Assembly (NCBI GenBank): GCA_019915015.1
Contig: JAHBBC010000004.1
Location: 248,001 to 312,000, forward strand
Source: Auriscalpium vulgare
Lineage: Eukaryota; Basidiomycota; Agaricomycetes; Russulales; Auriscalpiaceae
DNA length: 64,000 nt
Direction: 5' to 3'
In this document: positions 10,562 through 21,351 of the stretch, piece after piece
Layout of the letters: every line of letters starts with the position of its first letter
How positions within the stretch are numbered: position 1 is the stretch's first letter
The notes under the pieces: model-generated
Seen by the model: the letters and a program-made list of their open reading frames with translations, nothing else
What the model was told of the DNA's origin: nothing
Databases searched by the model: none
Program-made: the position numbers and the translations under genes

Positions 10562-13500
10562 TCATTCCAGTATCGGGCGCGCCGCGTTTACACGCGCAGT
10601 CGCCATCGGAGCACGGTCACGTTTCCAGTGCCGTCGCGATCGTTGGGCTTCCTCCTGAGGAGTCAGTGCAACGATGCGTTGGCCATTGATCGTGATTGAC
10701 AGGTCGCCAAAGTCGAGAGCGACTTTGTTGCCATGGAGGAACGGGGTGCCCAGTATGATGTCGTAGTGGTCTATATTGGCCACGTCGAGATAGCATGGGA
10801 CTTCTTGCCCGCTCACTTTGATCCGGCACCTGGTCCCGTAGTTGATCTTTGACTTGGATCCTACGACGCCCAGTTGGAGCGTCATTGGGTCTACAAGTTC
10901 AAATATCCCTACCCGGGATACCGTGGCTGCCTCCGGGCTTATGCCATTGGTGGTGCTTCCGCTGTCGAACAGCGCAAATAGTGTCTCGCCGTTGATGTTA
11001 ACATCGGCGGCGAGGACTATATGTCGTGTCGCGTTGCGATCGGGCTGTTCCTCATTTGGAACGTTACGACGCAAGTTGGCACTGTATACCCAGCGGGGTA
11101 CTTCAGGTGTCACTGCTGGCAGGTGCGAGCGCATTGCGCGCATGGCGAATAGCATCATGCCCGTAGTGCGTCGTGATAATTCGTCTATGTACGCTGGGGG
11201 TGCTACGTATGACGGCGCCGGTGGTGCTACATCCGCATTTGCGTCCCCTCCCCCTGCATGACGTGGCCATGCATTGTCTGCGTCGTCGCCGGCGGGGAAC
11301 GTTGGTCCACGGGGCCGACGGCGCTCAAGGGCGGCGACGATGTTGAATGCGTTGCGCATGCCCGCGTTGTACGCTACTTCCTGACGAGCCTCTGCCTGCT
11401 CGGATCGCGAGAAGTGCATGATGGCTCGTGCGGCGGTGGCCAACCCAGCGTTGTAGCCGGCGTCGTATCGGTCATTCCGCATGGATTGACCGAGTTCCTC
11501 CGCTGCGTCGAGTGATCCATCACCGCGTCGCGCGTTTCGCCGGTGATTCACGAATACGAGGCAGATGAAGCATTCAGCTGCGTGTATGGGGCCGTACACG
11601 GGGTCAAACATCCATGTATGCTCGAGCTCAATCGGTACCCCGAGAAAAAGGGCCGCGCTCACGCGGTCCTCCACGTAGCGTCGCCGTGTCTCGTCCGTCT
11701 GGTTGTACCACCACACGACGGCGTGTACGTTCACGGTCTCGATGGAGCCGAGCTCGAAGTTGCGCAGCAGATAAGTGTCCGTAGGGACGCTGTCTGCGAA
11801 TTCCTCGTCAAACATGAGGCGAGCGGGGAAGTGCCCATCATTTGTGATGGGGTGAGGTATCCCAGGACGCAGCGCGTGTCCGGTGCCTCGCCACCTCCGT
11901 AAACCGTCCGCTTGGTGCTGTGCGTACGTGAATCCGTACTCCCGAGGGTATTGGGCGAATTCGTCGCTACCGACGGCTCCTGGCGCCATACCACGGGAGG
12001 TTGGGCTCGAGGCGTGACCAAGCGAGAGCGCGGCGCGAATCATGTTCTCAATCCCAGTTCCCGGGGAGTCAGGCGTGGAGTATGGCCCTGGGGGCGCAAC
12101 TCTGCTCACGCGAGAAGGCCCTGGCACTGGGCGTGAAAAGCTTGGTCCAGGGTATGCGGGGCCAGGTAATCCCATCGGGATTCTCTGCTGCAAGTATTGG
12201 ACCGCATCCTCCCCTAGTAGCCGTCCCAGATCGACAGCTTGCTGCGAGGGGGCTGGGCCCAGTTCGACTAGCCCAGGCATGTCGTCAGATTCGGAGCCTA
12301 ACGATACATTGTCTTCTTCGTCGCTAGCGGGCGTAATTCTCATGGAGAACATACGCATGCTGGCGAGTTGGAGTGGGGGCCCCTCATCGTCGTCGGATGG
12401 GGTGTCTAGGTATTCCATATCTTCGACGTAATCATCTGACGACGCCCAGCGCTCCTCGTGGGCTTCTTTGTCGTCGTCAGCGCGCTCGTCGTCCCCAGGG
12501 GATGACTCGTCGTTCTGCGCTTCAGGCTCTCCCGCTTGATCGTCCTCCGAGTTGTCATTGACTACTCGAGAGGCAAACATGCGGGGCTTGCCGAATTGCG
12601 GGCAAGTAGGGTCACTTGAATAGTGCCCCGTCTGTCCGCATCCGAAGCACGTGATGGATTTACCATCTTTTCCTACCGCGGTACGGGGCTGTCCACCAGG
12701 ACGGCCCTGTAGCTTCGGCGGGCGAGGGGTACTATCGGGGCGTGGTCTATCCATGCCACTTCCCGTGCGTGTCTGAGGCGAGGTTTGGTTGACTCGGGCG
12801 GTCTGAGTCTGTCCTCGGGACGGTCTTACCCGCCGCGCAGTCGCACTCGAGGTCGCGGTCGACTTCCGGGTGTGGTCCACTGATTTATCAGTGGTGCGCG
12901 CGGGCGCCATGCTCTGTCGCGAGTCGCGGAACTTGCTCATAATCTTGCTGCCTTCCTCGATTTCGAGTGAGGCTTCAAGGAGCGCGTTCATATCAGAGTA
13001 TTCGGCCGACAGACCGCGTACTCGCAGCAGTACATCGTTGTACTCCTCCGGGAGCCCGCTGAGGAACAGTCGTTTGAACGTATATTCATCCGGCTGTTCC
13101 ACCATGCGTGAGGCTCGCTCCTTCAGTTCACTGAAGAATCCCGCAATTCCTTTGCTTCGGGAAAAGCGCGACGCCATGAACCGGGACGCGGCCGTCTGTG
13201 CTGAGGCACGGTGGATGAATCGGGAGTACATCGCAGCGATGATGTCCTCGAATGTCCAGGCACGGTGTGCTCGGGTGGGGGCTTCCACCTCTTGGGTGTA
13301 CCATCGGGCCGCTTCCCCGTCAAGGAAGGACCCGAGCAGAGCTACGCGTTCTGCATCACGGTCTGGCCCTGTGACGTGGTACAGTCTCATCCACCGCAAT
13401 ACTTTCCCAAGCCAGAGCTCCAACGTGTCAATGTCATCGACGCCGTTGTACGAACCGGGCATGGGTAGTTTGTAAGCTTTGGCCACTTGTGCTAGTAGAG

Positions 13501-14797
13501 TGGAAGTCGGCTCGCCCACTTGTTCACGTATGAGTGCAGCCAAACGCTCTAGTGTATACACAGTGGCATTACGGAGCCGTGGGGCTTCAACACGGCTAGT
13601 GGCAGTGTCCTTAGGACGCAGACCCGCGGCGCCGTGACTGTGGTGTCCTACGCGTCGCGCAATGTGGTCGCTGCGAACACTCTGCGGCTCTAAGCTCGCG
13701 TAGCGCGTGGACTGTGCAGTCATTGCGCTGATTGGTTCGTCGCGCGTGTATGATGGACCGTCTCCGTAGTGAGAATCATGGTCATCGCTGTCATCCTCCT
13801 CAGGAGAATGGCGGTCTGCGAATTGTATACGCCGACGAGGGGTGTCTTTCCGCAATTGCGGTAGGAAGTGCTCGTGCACTCTCTGGCGGTGTCGATTAAG
13901 GCGGGCGGCCGCGCGAGTGCGCATGTCGAAATCGACCGCCGTCTCGCCGTCCTCACGGACCGGCCTGGTCCATCCACTGGATGGCATTTCCGCGTCGTCC
14001 GCCGTAGTGTTGTACTTCAATCCCGCGCCTCGATTGGCAGCGGGGGGCTTCTCCTCAGGAGTAGTGCCCTGCATTTTTGACTCGATAGCGGCGAGCGACC
14101 TGTATGCGTTACTGATGCTGGTGGATGTCTCCTGCATGACCCCACGGGTCGCTTGCCAGAGTTCCTCCATCTGTTTCACGAACATCTCACTGCCCTGCAG
14201 CTGGTCGCGTACGTTGCCCATGAGCCTGTCCATCTCGAATGTATACGGGATGTCCGCACGGACCGGGCGGATCGTGTCCTCGACTTCCCGCTCGGAGCGG
14301 GTCACTGATCCGCCTGATGGTGTTGGCCCGGCCGGTCCTCTCGCTCGCGAGGGACTGCCCAACCGCGCGTATGGGTTGCTGAAGTCATTCAGCGAATTGC
14401 GGGTGGCCCGGAGGATATCGTCGTCGAATGGGGCGACATCGAATTCCTCCTCCTCAGCCTGCCCTGAATCCTCAGATTCATTTTCGGGGGTAATCGCACG
14501 TCCTTTGCCTTTATCAGGCGGACGTGGCGATGTCTCGGATTCCTCCCGGGGATCACGGTGATCCGCGGGATCAGGGAGTGCATCCGGAGGTATCGCCTCG
14601 GGCAGTACCGCGGGGGCAGAGCCACTCGTCGCCATTGGCACCGAGTTGTTCGTCGCCACAGGCGCAGAGCTGCTCGTAGCGGGGCCTCCAGACCGACTTC
14701 CCCTTCCCTCGGTATGCGAGGTAGAGGTACCAGAGACCCTTGCCACTCGAGACGAGCGGCGAGGTTCTCCAGTGGGTGTGGGTTTCTTGGGTCCCAT
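10562..14797 (-). CDS. gag: Gag with zinc knuckle and aspartic protease, left chromovirus
   Basis: 1411 codons from ATG (14795-14797) to TGA. Long disordered acidic and proline/serine-rich N-terminus; a retrotransposon-type capsid domain in the middle (around ALLGSFLDGEAARWY); one zinc knuckle CFGC...H...C of the spacing CX2CX4HX6C, two residues longer than the usual CX2CX4HX4C; and an aspartic protease at the C-terminus with the catalytic FDSGSTTNG motif. The in-frame upstream extension to 14842 has no ATG. It differs from the right copy only by scattered substitutions and is apparently intact. Structural protein and processing enzyme of the virus-like particle. Confidence 0.93.
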   Translation of the reverse strand: MGPKKPTPTGEPRRSSRVARVSGTSTSHTEGRGSRSGGPATSSSAPVATNNSVPMATSGSAPAVLPEAIPPDALPDPADHRDPREESETSPRPPDKGKGRAITPENESEDSGQAEEEEFDVAPFDDDILRATRNSLNDFSNPYARLGSPSRARGPAGPTPSGGSVTRSEREVEDTIRPVRADIPYTFEMDRLMGNVRDQLQGSEMFVKQMEELWQATRGVMQETSTSISNAYRSLAAIESKMQGTTPEEKPPAANRGAGLKYNTTADDAEMPSSGWTRPVREDGETAVDFDMRTRAAARLNRHRQRVHEHFLPQLRKDTPRRRIQFADRHSPEEDDSDDHDSHYGDGPSYTRDEPISAMTAQSTRYASLEPQSVRSDHIARRVGHHSHGAAGLRPKDTATSRVEAPRLRNATVYTLERLAALIREQVGEPTSTLLAQVAKAYKLPMPGSYNGVDDIDTLELWLGKVLRWMRLYHVTGPDRDAERVALLGSFLDGEAARWYTQEVEAPTRAHRAWTFEDIIAAMYSRFIHRASAQTAASRFMASRFSRSKGIAGFFSELKERASRMVEQPDEYTFKRLFLSGLPEEYNDVLLRVRGLSAEYSDMNALLEASLEIEEGSKIMSKFRDSRQSMAPARTTDKSVDHTRKSTATSSATARRVRPSRGQTQTARVNQTSPQTRTGSGMDRPRPDSTPRPPKLQGRPGGQPRTAVGKDGKSITCFGCGQTGHYSSDPTCPQFGKPRMFASRVVNDNSEDDQAGEPEAQNDESSPGDDERADDDKEAHEERWASSDDYVEDMEYLDTPSDDDEGPPLQLASMRMFSMRITPASDEEDNVSLGSESDDMPGLVELGPAPSQQAVDLGRLLGEDAVQYLQQRIPMGLPGPAYPGPSFSRPVPGPSRVSRVAPPGPYSTPDSPGTGIENMIRAALSLGHASSPTSRGMAPGAVGSDEFAQYPREYGFTYAQHQADGLRRWRGTGHALRPGIPHPITNDGHFPARLMFDEEFADSVPTDTYLLRNFELGSIETVNVHAVVWWYNQTDETRRRYVEDRVSAALFLGVPIELEHTWMFDPVYGPIHAAECFICLVFVNHRRNARRGDGSLDAAEELGQSMRNDRYDAGYNAGLATAARAIMHFSRSEQAEARQEVAYNAGMRNAFNIVAALERRRPRGPTFPAGDDADNAWPRHAGGGDANADVAPPAPSYVAPPAYIDELSRRTTGMMLFAMRAMRSHLPAVTPEVPRWVYSANLRRNVPNEEQPDRNATRHIVLAADVNINGETLFALFDSGSTTNGISPEAATVSRVGIFELVDPMTLQLGVVGSKSKINYGTRCRIKVSGQEVPCYLDVANIDHYDIILGTPFLHGNKVALDFGDLSITINGQRIVALTPQEEAQRSRRHWKRDRAPMATARVNAARPILE

Positions 14798-14847
14798 GTT
14801 CGAAGGGTCGATATATTCGCTTTTAAATCCGGTGGGATTCAAAAAAG

Positions 14848-15146
14848 TGTAACGTCGATGCCCTTGTACTTAGGTGATCACGCCTGTAGAATCGTACCCA
14901 CGTATATCGACGTGGGCTGAGTATGATTCGATGGGGCGCGAGTAGTGAAAGTACAAAAGATGTCCTCTCCCAAGGAGAGGACGGATATATATATGCTACC
15001 CTTATGTAATCCCATCCCATCAATGATCCGAGGCTGTTCCCCAGGAACAGCCCCTTCACCTCAGCCCAGCTCCGAGCGTTGTCTGGAACCCGCGGTTCCG
15101 CACATGCTGGTCGTCCAAGTAGGACGACCGGTCCGAGTACACTACA
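14848..15146 (-). repeat. 5' LTR of left chromovirus (299 bp)
   Basis: Contains the 7 nt missing from the 3' LTR, making a perfect 8-bp hairpin (GGTCGTCC/GGACGACC) about 18 nt from the LTR start. Further hairpins follow as in the right copy. Directly after the LTR, no TGG-type tRNA primer site is visible (the next bases read CTTTTTTGAATCCC), so the minus-strand primer is unresolved. Confidence 0.92.
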
Positions 15147-15151
15147 GGTCC
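15147..15151. repeat. Target-site duplication, right side of left chromovirus
   Basis: GGTCC, partner of 2731-2735. Confidence 0.9.
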
Positions 15152-15718
15152 GGCACGAGCGAATGAGTGAGCGACGGACGTGGAAACCCATCATCCACGC
15201 ACCTATGAGCCTCTCGAACACATTATGAAGTTCACTTGGGTCCTCCGAGTGGCAGCGGGAGCAGAATTGTCGTCGTTGGGTGAGCAGGAGCGTCAGCGTC
15301 TGTAAATATAAGGTCAAGCTACAGCCAGAGAAGACCACGGGCACGCACAGATCATGACCTGAGAAAATGTCACCACGTTGCTGCCACTGAAGCGTCCGAG
15401 TAGGCAGGAAGACGTTCAAAGGAGCGGAAAGATCCTGAGTGTGTGCTTCAACAGGAGGCACGATACCAAACGAGCGAAAGGAAGGCGCACTGTAGATCAA
15501 ACATGTGAGCGGGGGGGAGATCCTACGCCATTAGCCACTGAACGGATAGGAAGATGGTCGACTCGGAGACGTACTCCGAGGGAAATATTCAGCGGACCAC
15601 CGCCAACTTCTGTTCACCGTGACCTCGCTTGGCACTGCGCTGCAGCAGGGGCAATCGTAGAGACGATCGAAACATCTGCAGAGCTGGTGGCGTAGTTACG
15701 GTGCTGGAGAGCAGGCGA
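15152..15718. other. Host DNA between left chromovirus and hAT
   Basis: 567 bp of unique sequence. A minus-strand frame is open for about 116 codons (15500 down to 15153) but resembles nothing I know. If a short intron is assumed (about 15193-15229), the frame would continue across the chromovirus insertion point into 2735-2510. This is suggestive only; see the findings. Confidence 0.35.
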
Positions 15719-15726
15719 GCGTGCGG
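15719..15726. repeat. 8-bp target-site duplication of the hAT element, left
   Basis: GCGTGCGG, repeated exactly at 20947-20954. Eight bases is the diagnostic length for hAT insertions. Confidence 0.93.
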
Positions 15727-18700
15727 TAGTGTTTTGCATGGGTATGGCAAACCCCTGCGGGTCACGGGTATGGGTACTCGCGGGTATGGGTACGGGTATG
15801 ACCACTGGGTACCCGTTACCCTCGGAGACCTTAGCAGTACCCATGTAGCCAAATTTAATTTACAGCTCCTATTGTTATTAATATAAAATAGAACAGGTAA
15901 CGTGCGGTGGTCTATGCAAAGCACTGTGGCTGCAAAGCTCTGTGGCAAAGACAATGCGGGCCCCGGGGTCAAAGCGCAGGCTGCGCAGCGGCTCACTGTG
16001 CGTGCAAAGCTACCGACAGTCGAGGCTTTTAAAGCGCCAGTAGCGACGGGTGTGCAGTCAGTATTTTCTCTTCCACTATGGCCCCAGACCGACGCACCAA
16101 GAGCACCAAGACAACCACCAGTCGCCGCACACGCAAGCCTGCACAGTCGGACGATGATCACCTGCCTCCATCAGACGTGAACACTGCTACAACCGTCGAC
16201 ACTGCTACTCGAAAACGTCGCGCATCACGGTCACCACAACGCGGCAAGAAGGCAGTAGCAAAGAGGCTGAAGGCCACGGAGAAGGCCGCCGTGCCACGCG
16301 CGTTGTCAGGGAAGATGAAGGCATCGTCATCGAGTAGAGGCGAACCGGCGGTGCGTGGGCGACCGTGACAGGTGAGCGTTGAAGAGGTTGAAGATGTTGA
16401 TTCGGATGGAGGCGTGCGAGGGGGCCGGCCAAGTCGGGACGACATCATACTTGAGGACTCCGAGTCGGAAGCGGATGTCGAGGTGTTGCGGTCAGATTCT
16501 GAAGCAGGGGAGGTCGAGCCGGAGGAAGAGGACGCAGAGGCTGAACTTGGTCCGTGGCCGCTCATTTAACTGCTTCAAAAGCTCATGATCAGTATGCAGA
16601 ACGCCTACAGAAGCGATGGACTTCGTACACATACGCGTTCTTCCGTCCCGATCCCATCATCGGCTACGACCCGCGATACGGTCGCTATCATGCGTTCCAC
16701 TGCATGGGAAAAGGCTGTAAGAACGTCACGCGGCGATATCTTGGCGGCAAAGACGCATCGTCGACGGGTAATATGCTGAAACATGTGAAGACGTGTGGGG
16801 GCGAGGCCGCAGTGAAGGCAGCAAAGGCCTCTGGCTCGCAGGAAAATGCCAGGAAGTCAGTTACCGAGCCCCTCCTGCGTGAGGGGTCGATCACTGCGGC
16901 ATTTGAGCGAAAGGGAAAAGGAAAGGTGACATACTCGCACCGTCAGCATACACGGACGGAAACACGGTGTGTATACGTCTTGCTGCCCACATGTTGCATA
17001 TCTGACCTCTTTGCTTCTAGTACGGAGATTGTACGATGGGTTTCTGAGTCGATGCGGCCATTCAGTATTGTTAAGGACCGAGGATTCAATGTCCTCATGA
17101 AGACAGGACGACCGGAATATTACTTACCATCTGTCTCAACCGTGTCGCGCGATGTTCGTCAGGCTTTCGCAAACGCAAGGCGGCGTATTGCTAAGATGCT
17201 ACAGGTCAGTATTCGTTAATTCGGGTGACGCACACATCACTCACAAATCTAGGATTATGACGGGGCACTGAACTTCGCCACTGACGCATGGTCGTCACCG
17301 AATCATCGAGCGTTTGTCGCGTTCTCGGTCCACTTTGAACATGAAGGAGTGCCAATGTGCATCATCTTGGACATTGTTGAGGTCGCTAGGGTGCGTTTTC
17401 ACTGTTCAGTCCTGCGATTGCCGTCAACAACGCGTGAGCTCACCTCTGTGCTCGTAGTCCCACTCTGGCCTAAATATGGCAATCGTCTTCGCCTCCGTGC
17501 TCGAAGAATTTGGCATTGAGCACAAGGTATGAGTTGAATACGTGAAGAGAGATAGATAAATGACATGCACCTACAGATCCTGTCGATCACCTGCGATAAT
17601 GCCTCCAATAACGACACGCTCGTCTCCGAGCTCGCGAAGATTTTGGAGAAGTTCCCAGGTGCGGCAAACAGGACCCGCTGCTTCCTGCACATTGTCAACT
17701 TGGTGGCAAAGCAATTGCTGCGCCAGTTCGAGGTTTCGAAGAGTGCGGATATTGACGAGGCTGAGCGGGAGCTTCAAGCATTAGCGGATGGTCTTGACAT
17801 TGAGGAGATCATGACGGCGGCAAAGGATGGTGCACTTCCTGGCAGTGAAGATACTGACGACCTTGAGGGTTGGGTGGATGAGCTGGACGAGTTGGAAGAG
17901 GAAGAGCGAGAGGATTTGATGGCGAATGTCCGCCCAATTCGCCTTGTGCTCGTTAAGGTATGTGTGGTGCGCCTTGTTCTTGACTCTGTCTCACCACCGA
18001 CCATTCTAATTTCTCTCTCCTTCACACCGGTGCAGCTGCGTAAACTCGCGTACAAGATCCTCTATTCCACCACCAAACACCTTCCCCGCTGGTATGCTGT
18101 CCTAGAAGAGAAGGATCTCCCGGAGCGCATCATGCCTCGTGACGTGGCGACACGTTGGAACTCAACTTATGACATGCTCATGTTCGCAATCGAATACAAG
18201 GTTGCCCTCGACACAATATCGGGCGAGAAGGGCTCGGAGCTCCGAGCATATGAGCTCTCTGAGGAAGAGTGGGATATTGCTGAGCAGCTATGCCGCGTCT
18301 TGAAGGTGCGTCGCAACTGATCCTTTTTTACATGTACACTAATTACATGCGCACTGCAACCCATACCAGATCCTCAAACACGCCACCATGTACTTTTCTC
18401 GAGCGACTCCCAACCTTGCAACTGTCATCCCGGCCATGGACCACATCGACGAAACTTTCACTACTCAGTCCCTTGACGACTCACTTGATCCGTCAATCCG
18501 CGCCTCCCTCGGTCTTGCAAAGAAGACGTTGAACCGCTATTACAACATGACCGACTGGTCTGAAGTGTTACGATTCCCTTGAATCGTTTCTTATGTAAGC
18601 ACCAGTCGCAGTTTTTGGACCCCCATGCAACTTTCATCTTCCCCCCCATATATAGGTATTTGTTCACACGGTCCAATTTCCCTAGCCAACACAATTCCCC

Positions 18701-18964
18701 CTCTTCGCACTTCAAAAGACTCCCATTTCAGACAGTATTTCGCATTTTGTAAGCTAACTAGAATAGATATGCACATAATTTCAGTGGCTCTGAAGTCAGA
18801 AGAAAATGCTCCATAATTGCCATTTCCGGTAAATAATTCCCACGCTCGATCCCATGACGTCAGTCTCGGATGCACAGCACAAGTGCACTCGGAAACTACG
18901 TCATTCCTCTCTACTCCGGCTACTGTACTACCCGGACTCGATTACCAATCTTTCCAAAACTGTT

Positions 18965-19038
18965 TATAACAGGAATTGAACTGCAAACCTCCAAGTTTTG
19001 AAGACTATACAGTGCAGATACCACTAGACTACAGAGCC
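18965..19038 (-). other. tRNA-like A-box/B-box sequence, copy 2
   Basis: Reverse-strand counterpart of 7408-7482, with intact A- and B-box-like motifs and poor stem pairing. Confidence 0.38.
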
Positions 19039-19216
19039 ATTGACAATATATACATCAATACATATGTTATAGACTATTCCTGTAGGCTTTTCAAAGCATC
19101 TAAGTCTGTCACCTCCCCATTCGTGCATCCAAAAATCATGTCATGTCTGAGCTCTAGCCAAAGTACTACGGGGAGTGAAATACATATAAGTGTTTCTATC
19201 AGAAATTGAACTGCAG

Positions 19217-19293
19217 ACCATGCCCCTGATCAATATCTGGCGGCCTGCGCAAGCTTGCGAGCGAGGCCGGCCAGGTATTGATTGGGGCATGGT
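19217..19293. repeat. 77-bp internal inverted repeat, copy 2
   Basis: Same hairpin as 7156-7232, with one pairing change. The palindromic core CGCAAGCTTGCG is conserved. Confidence 0.85.
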
Positions 19294-20946
19294 TGAGTCC
19301 ATGTTTCACGGAGCAATGCACAATGTTGCTGAGCAAGTTCATGCACAGCGACGATGGGCACCCACATGTAGTACAGTGGTAATGTGTCAGATAGTACCAG
19401 ATCCCTTGAGCGCTGAAGAGGGTACTGCGATGTGTGCAAGTGAGTGTCAGGCTCCCGAAGATGATCGGAGTGCGTCTCCGATGAGAGTAGGGAGGCGCGC
19501 GATCAGAGGTGTTGGTTGGAATGCGTGATCAGTCAGAGAATCATCAACGAGGGGTTGGAGGAGAGGATGTGTATTGCAAGCGACTGGGAACGACTGCACA
19601 CTGCACTGTGTGTACGATCATTGAATTATGGTTGGAACAACAGAGAGGAGTGCAGACAACAACACTGAACCATTGGTGTGAATGTTGACTTGTCAAAAGT
19701 GCGAAAATTGGTGAATGATCGCCTCGCAGCGCAGAGCGAAGAGTATCAGGGCTACCCATGATGCCACAGATTGAACTTTAGATATGACTGAGACAGGTCA
19801 ATCTTTCACTTGCATATCACTACCTTCAACATCATTCACTATTCTCAGTACATGCAGACTCTCTACTGCATTTCAAAATCACATCAAGTAGAGGTTGTAG
19901 CCGCAGCAAATGGATACTAACATTAACTACATAATGATATTTACAAACCATTAGAAATGGAATCGTACCTGCCGTGCTTAGCACCGGCCCACTACCAGCA
20001 AGTATAGGATCGCGATGGGTATGTTTCCTCTCATTCATCGTCCAAACGCAGGCTTGAAGTGCTGACTTCCTCGCAATTCCATAGTCTTGCATCCCCGACA
20101 CAAACTCGAGTATTTCAAGAGTGCTCGCTGGGAGCATGAGTGGATTGACACGGCGGCCACTATCGTCCGCAACGAGTATGAGCGGTCATACGCGCCTGGT
20201 GCAGACTTGCCCGAGTCTGATGATGATGTGGTCGAGATTTCTGTGAGTCCTTGCTTATCCCTCTGCTCCACTGTGCTAATTCTCCTCGTAGCAACCCTCG
20301 AGCAACGTCTTCGATGACCTGCCGGCACTGCGTGCACCAAAGCGCTCACAACTTCGCGACGAGCTCGACGCTTACCGATTGCGAACAGGTCCAAGACGTG
20401 CTCAAGTGGTGGAACGACAAGAAGCGCACATGGCCTCATCTGTCTCGGATGGCATTAGACTATCTCACTATTCCTGGTACGTCCGTGGGCTGATATTTAT
20501 CATATCTGCTGCTAACACTGTTTTTTCAGCGACATCTGTTGATGTCGAACGCATTTTCAGCCGCGGCCGTCTCCTGCTGTCCCACATTCGTAACCGACTC
20601 TCCGCTCAAAGCACTCGGGCCCTGCTCTGCTTGGGGTCTTGGGTTCCTCTAGGGCTCATTGAGGACGACGATATCAAGGCCGTTGCGCTGCTGCCCGACC
20701 TCAATGGAGACGACGAAGAAGAGTTTGCTGATGGATGGGATGCTATCAAAGAGCGCGTGCAGACGTAGTAATAAACTGTATACACTGTCTGCTGTAATAG
20801 ACTGAGACCTGTGGGTAGTATCAGAAACCCGTGTACCCGTGGTACCCGGCTTGGACCCGTACCCATTTACCAAGGGTACAACCCACCGCGGGTATGGGTA
20901 TGGGTACAGCCCGCGACACCCAGGGGTTTACCCATGCAAAACACTA

Positions 20947-20954
20947 GCGTGCGG
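20947..20954. repeat. 8-bp target-site duplication of the hAT element, right
   Basis: GCGTGCGG, partner of 15719-15726. The next 43 bp (20955-20997) are host DNA up to the right chromovirus's target duplication at 20998-21002. Confidence 0.93.
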
Positions 20955-20997
20955 GACACTAGGAAAGGTTGCCGCGTCGTCTAGATGAAAGTAGAGG

Positions 20998-21002
20998 CAA
21001 AA
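20998..21002. repeat. Target-site duplication of right chromovirus, left side
   Basis: CAAAA; partner at 32213-32217. Confidence 0.88.
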
Positions 21003-21301
21003 TGTAGTGTACTCGGACCGGTCGTCCTACTTGGACGACCAGCATGTGCGGAACCGCGGGTTCCAGACAACGCTCGGAGCTGGGCTGAGGTGAAGGGGCT
21101 GTTCCTGGGGAACAGCCTCGGATCATTGATGGGATGGGATTACATAAGGGTAGCATATATATATCCGTCCTCTCCTTGGGAGAGGACATCTTTTGTACTT
21201 TCACTACTCGCGCCCCATCGAATCATACTCAGCCCACGTCGATATACGTGGGTACGATTCTACAGGCGTGATCACCTAAGTACAAGGGCATCGACGTTAC
21301 A
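21003..21301 (+). repeat. 5' LTR of right chromovirus (299 bp)
   Basis: Starts TGTAGTGT and ends GTTACA. Hairpins inside: 21020-21040 (8-bp stem), 21097-21117 (9 bp), 21167-21187 (9 bp), 21233-21252 (7 bp), plus a smaller one around GAACCGCGGGTTC. The TATA-like run is at about 21155-21164, so transcription would start near 21185 and the R region would carry the last hairpins. It differs from the 3' LTR only by the 7 extra nt in the first hairpin. Confidence 0.93.
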
Positions 21302-21351
21302 CTTTTTTGAATCCCACCGGATTTAAAAGCGAATATATCGACCCTTCGAAC

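Larger units (their letters stand above)
2736..15146 (-). mobile_element. Ty3/Gypsy chromovirus, left copy (nested insertion)
   Basis: Full LTR retrotransposon of 12,411 bp in minus orientation. The LTRs are 2736-3027 (3') and 14848-15146 (5'), each with TGTA...TACA ends. It is flanked by the 5-bp target duplication GGTCC (2731-2735 and 15147-15151). Order in reading direction: gag-protease, TGA, pol, third ORF, polypurine tract, 3' LTR. A 1435-bp element (6446-7880) interrupts the integrase. About 293 bp of the third ORF are replaced by a 58-bp duplicate. After removing these, the length differs from the right copy by exactly the one extra base in a C/G run (10267-10271). The two copies therefore share a recent ancestor and have no other net length change. 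Confidence 0.95.
18569..20003 (+). mobile_element. 1435-bp Helentron-like non-autonomous element, copy 2
   Basis: Same length and ends as 6446-7880 but on the opposite strand of the window. Upstream host sequence ends GAAGTGT and downstream continues ATAGGATC, so the empty site is readable: the hAT exon joins cleanly without any lost or duplicated base except an ambiguous GT. The few differences from copy 1 are single substitutions (for example near 18797 and 19285), so the two insertions are recent relatives. Confidence 0.72.
16078..20768 (+). pseudogene. hAT transposase, interrupted and frameshifted
   Basis: Multi-exon gene with short introns. Pieces in order: basic/acidic N-terminus (16078-16570, with a TGA at about 16366 and unclear splicing); BED-type zinc finger (about 16660-16800, C-x4-C then H-x-x-x-C); the region with DAWSS (17290) and CDNASNN (17590), which hold acidic catalytic residues; the conserved TRWNSTYDML (18150); and the C-terminal dimerisation domain with ATSVDVERIFS (20530). 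The insertion at 18569-20003 splits an exon, whose frame resumes at 20004. Another frame change lies near 20375, just before the DVLKWW motif. The element probably makes no active transposase now. Confidence 0.85.
15727..20946 (+). mobile_element. hAT DNA transposon (with nested 1435-bp element)
   Basis: Ends in perfect 18-bp terminal inverted repeats TAGTGTTTTGCATGGGTA, which fit the hAT 5' end pattern TAGNG, flanked by the 8-bp duplication GCGTGCGG. 5220 bp long, or 3785 bp without the nested insertion. Both subterminal regions carry clusters of GGGTA/TACCC motifs (15766-15825 and 20830-20930), probably transposase binding sites as in other hATs. The transposase gene inside is broken. Confidence 0.95.

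Noticed and set aside
14848..15146. LTR frame as a protein (frame with MKGLFLGNSLGSL)
   Set aside because: It is LTR sequence that happens to be open in all four copies; no coding role is expected.
18965..19038. Functional tRNA gene
   Set aside because: A- and B-box motifs are present, but acceptor and T stems do not pair.
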